NCBI GenBank assembly: GCA_019747875.1
Contig: JAIEQI010000153.1
Coordinates: 1 to 41,645, forward strand
DNA: 41,645 nt
From: Candidatus Obscuribacterales bacterium
Lineage (GTDB): Bacteria > Cyanobacteriota > Vampirovibrionia > Obscuribacterales > Obscuribacteraceae
Direction: 5' to 3'
Both the position numbers and the translations under genes were made by a program. Below, one piece after another: positions 40,985 through 41,645 of the stretch (position 1 is its first letter; the number at the start of each line of letters is the position of its first letter). A model generated the notes under the pieces. That model made no database searches. It was given only the letters and a program-made list of their open reading frames with translations, and was not told the DNA's origin.

Positions 40985-41365
40985 TCCAAAAACAACTATC
41001 CAGCACTGCGAGCTTCGACTTCAGTACTTAATCGATGAGCTTGCATACAAATGCTGACCTTGATCTGTTGCTTGGAACGATGCGAGCGATTAGAGTTATG
41101 TAAGTTTTTCGAGCAAGAATGCGCGATTATATCCAACGAATAGTATTCGGATATTATCAAAGATCCTCTTCGACACCAAACGCATATCTACTTGTGTTTT
41201 TCGTCGTGAATCTTTTGAAGATAGCTAGACCGAGTGCCTGACAAGATCACATCTACTTGGATTTGAGTCAGTAGGCTAGTTTGATAAGATATCGATTTTG
41301 ATCCAAGAAAATATTCGGGGGACTTCTCGAAGCAGTTTTTGCCTGCTAATCTTATATGCATAAAC
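40985..41365. other. Intergenic stretch without a convincing gene
   Basis: About 380 bases with no plausible coding region and no clear terminator after the TPR membrane-protein gene. The only open frame (41188-41433, minus strand) overlaps the structured RNA candidate and has no ribosome site or family resemblance. Confidence 0.5.
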
Positions 41366-41566
41366 GGTGAGCACTGAAACAAGTCAGTGCGTTCGAAGCC
41401 GAGGGGCGATGCGGAAACAGCAGGGATGCGCATTCCGGGAACGTCAGCAGAGAGCCCGCTTAGTGTGAAGGATTGGCTGAAGCACTAAGAGATATTGAGC
41501 CTCCCGCAAGAGGCAGCCAAGCAATAGCTAAAAGACCATCGCGAAGCAATTCGGATGGTCTTTTAG
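41366..41566 (+). ncRNA. Candidate structured noncoding RNA with potential pseudoknot
   Basis: A run of compatible helices in about 200 bases ends in an intrinsic terminator. Hairpin GCACTGA/TCAGTGC (41371-41377, 41384-41390). A closing helix GTTC/GAAC (41391-41394, 41439-41442) encloses ATGCG/CGCAT (41409-41413, 41429-41433). CTTAGTG/CACTAAG (41459-41465, 41483-41489). Hairpin GCCTC/GAGGC (41499-41503, 41510-41514). The loop of the CTTAGTG helix holds TTGGCT (41473-41478), which pairs with AGCCAA (41515-41520), forming an H-type pseudoknot. It could be a trans-acting RNA or a riboswitch-like leader; I could not match it to tmRNA, 6S, SRP RNA, RNase P, T-box or common riboswitches from memory. 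Confidence 0.4.
41528..41566. terminator. Strong intrinsic terminator
   Basis: CTAAAAGACCATC (41528-41540) and GATGGTCTTTTAG (41554-41566) form a perfect 13-bp stem, extended by CGAA/TTCG with a GCAA tetraloop after one bulged G. The T-run lies within the 3' side, so it can act on either strand. It closes the structured RNA candidate. Confidence 0.75.
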
Positions 41567-41600
41567 TTGTGTCTGTCCGGTTACTTGAAGGCGGCCTAAA

Positions 41601-41645
41601 TCTTTTGCATGATTTTGCCATGAGTGGAGGCAATCATGCAAAAGA
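41601..41645. repeat. Long inverted repeat at window end
   Basis: TCTTTTGCATGATT (41601-41614) is repeated exactly in inverse at 41632-41645, AATCATGCAAAAGA, with GCC/GGC added after a two-base bulge. The centre is ATGAGTGGA. It may be a second terminator or an operator, or the end of a mobile repeat; the right side reaches the window edge, so the element may be longer. Confidence 0.6.

Noticed and set aside
41188..41433. 81-residue minus-strand frame
   Set aside because: No ribosome site or recognisable motif, and it overlaps the helices of the structured RNA candidate.
41366..41566. T-box, SRP RNA, 6S RNA or tmRNA identity for the structured RNA
   Set aside because: AGAGAGCCCG and GAAGCACTAAG slightly recall T-box stems, but no GGGTGG-ACCGCG T-box motif is present; no SRP GGAAGG-AGCAG loop, no tmRNA acceptor end, and 6S end pairing is not seen.

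Overview
The window looks like chromosomal DNA from a non-photosynthetic relative of Cyanobacteria (Melainabacteria / Vampirovibrionia, perhaps Obscuribacterales). That placement is an inference from four things: a nucleotidyltransferase–hexapeptide–phosphomannomutase fusion of the cyanobacterial type, a pilB-pilT-pilC gene order as in cyanobacteria, a SigF-like sigma factor beside pilus genes, and a Ser/Thr kinase–TPR protein with a TPR membrane neighbour. Base composition is moderate. TTG and GTG starts seem common. I see no rRNA, tRNA, CRISPR array, insertion sequence or phage gene.

Layout. 1-250: palindromic dispersed repeats. 351-2224: two OppB/OppC-type ABC permeases. 2663-3478: a small DUF2188-like protein and a GNAT acetyltransferase. 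3577-9840: gpsA, a GT4 glycosyltransferase, the sugar-nucleotide fusion and a coiled-coil protein with KAEPVV repeats. 9986-11959: biotin carrier, HMG-CoA lyase and enoyl-CoA hydratase, a partial leucine-catabolic set in the order of Bacillus yngHB-yngG-yngF. 12023-13451: a MobA-like protein and an unknown protein.

13624-26963 (all minus strand) is the core of the window, a type IV pilus region. The promoter-proximal unit is pilB-pilT-pilC, closed by a bidirectional terminator at 22343-22370. The second unit is a SigF-like sigma factor, an ABC ATPase and permease, pilD, a PilM-PilN-thioredoxin fusion, pilO, a pilP-like gene and an unknown gene, mostly overlapping or closely spaced. Several parts have unusual architecture: PilMN ends in a periplasmic thioredoxin domain with CPPC, PilB ends in three zinc ribbons, and PilD carries a long acidic insert. 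No pilin or secretin gene is in the window.

27187-40984: a GT39-like membrane glycosyltransferase, small unknown proteins, an uncharacterised His-rich membrane protein with a secreted partner, a divergent OmpR/histidine-kinase pair, aldose 1-epimerase, a protein of about 26 DG/NG repeats that recalls the TCP10/CPAP G-box fold, a glycine-zipper protein, and a Ser/Thr kinase–TPR protein with a TPR membrane protein. 40985-41645 has no convincing gene but holds a candidate structured RNA with a potential pseudoknot and an excellent intrinsic terminator. The best leads for something undescribed are the pilus-thioredoxin fusion, the zinc-ribbon PilB, the DG-repeat protein and this RNA.
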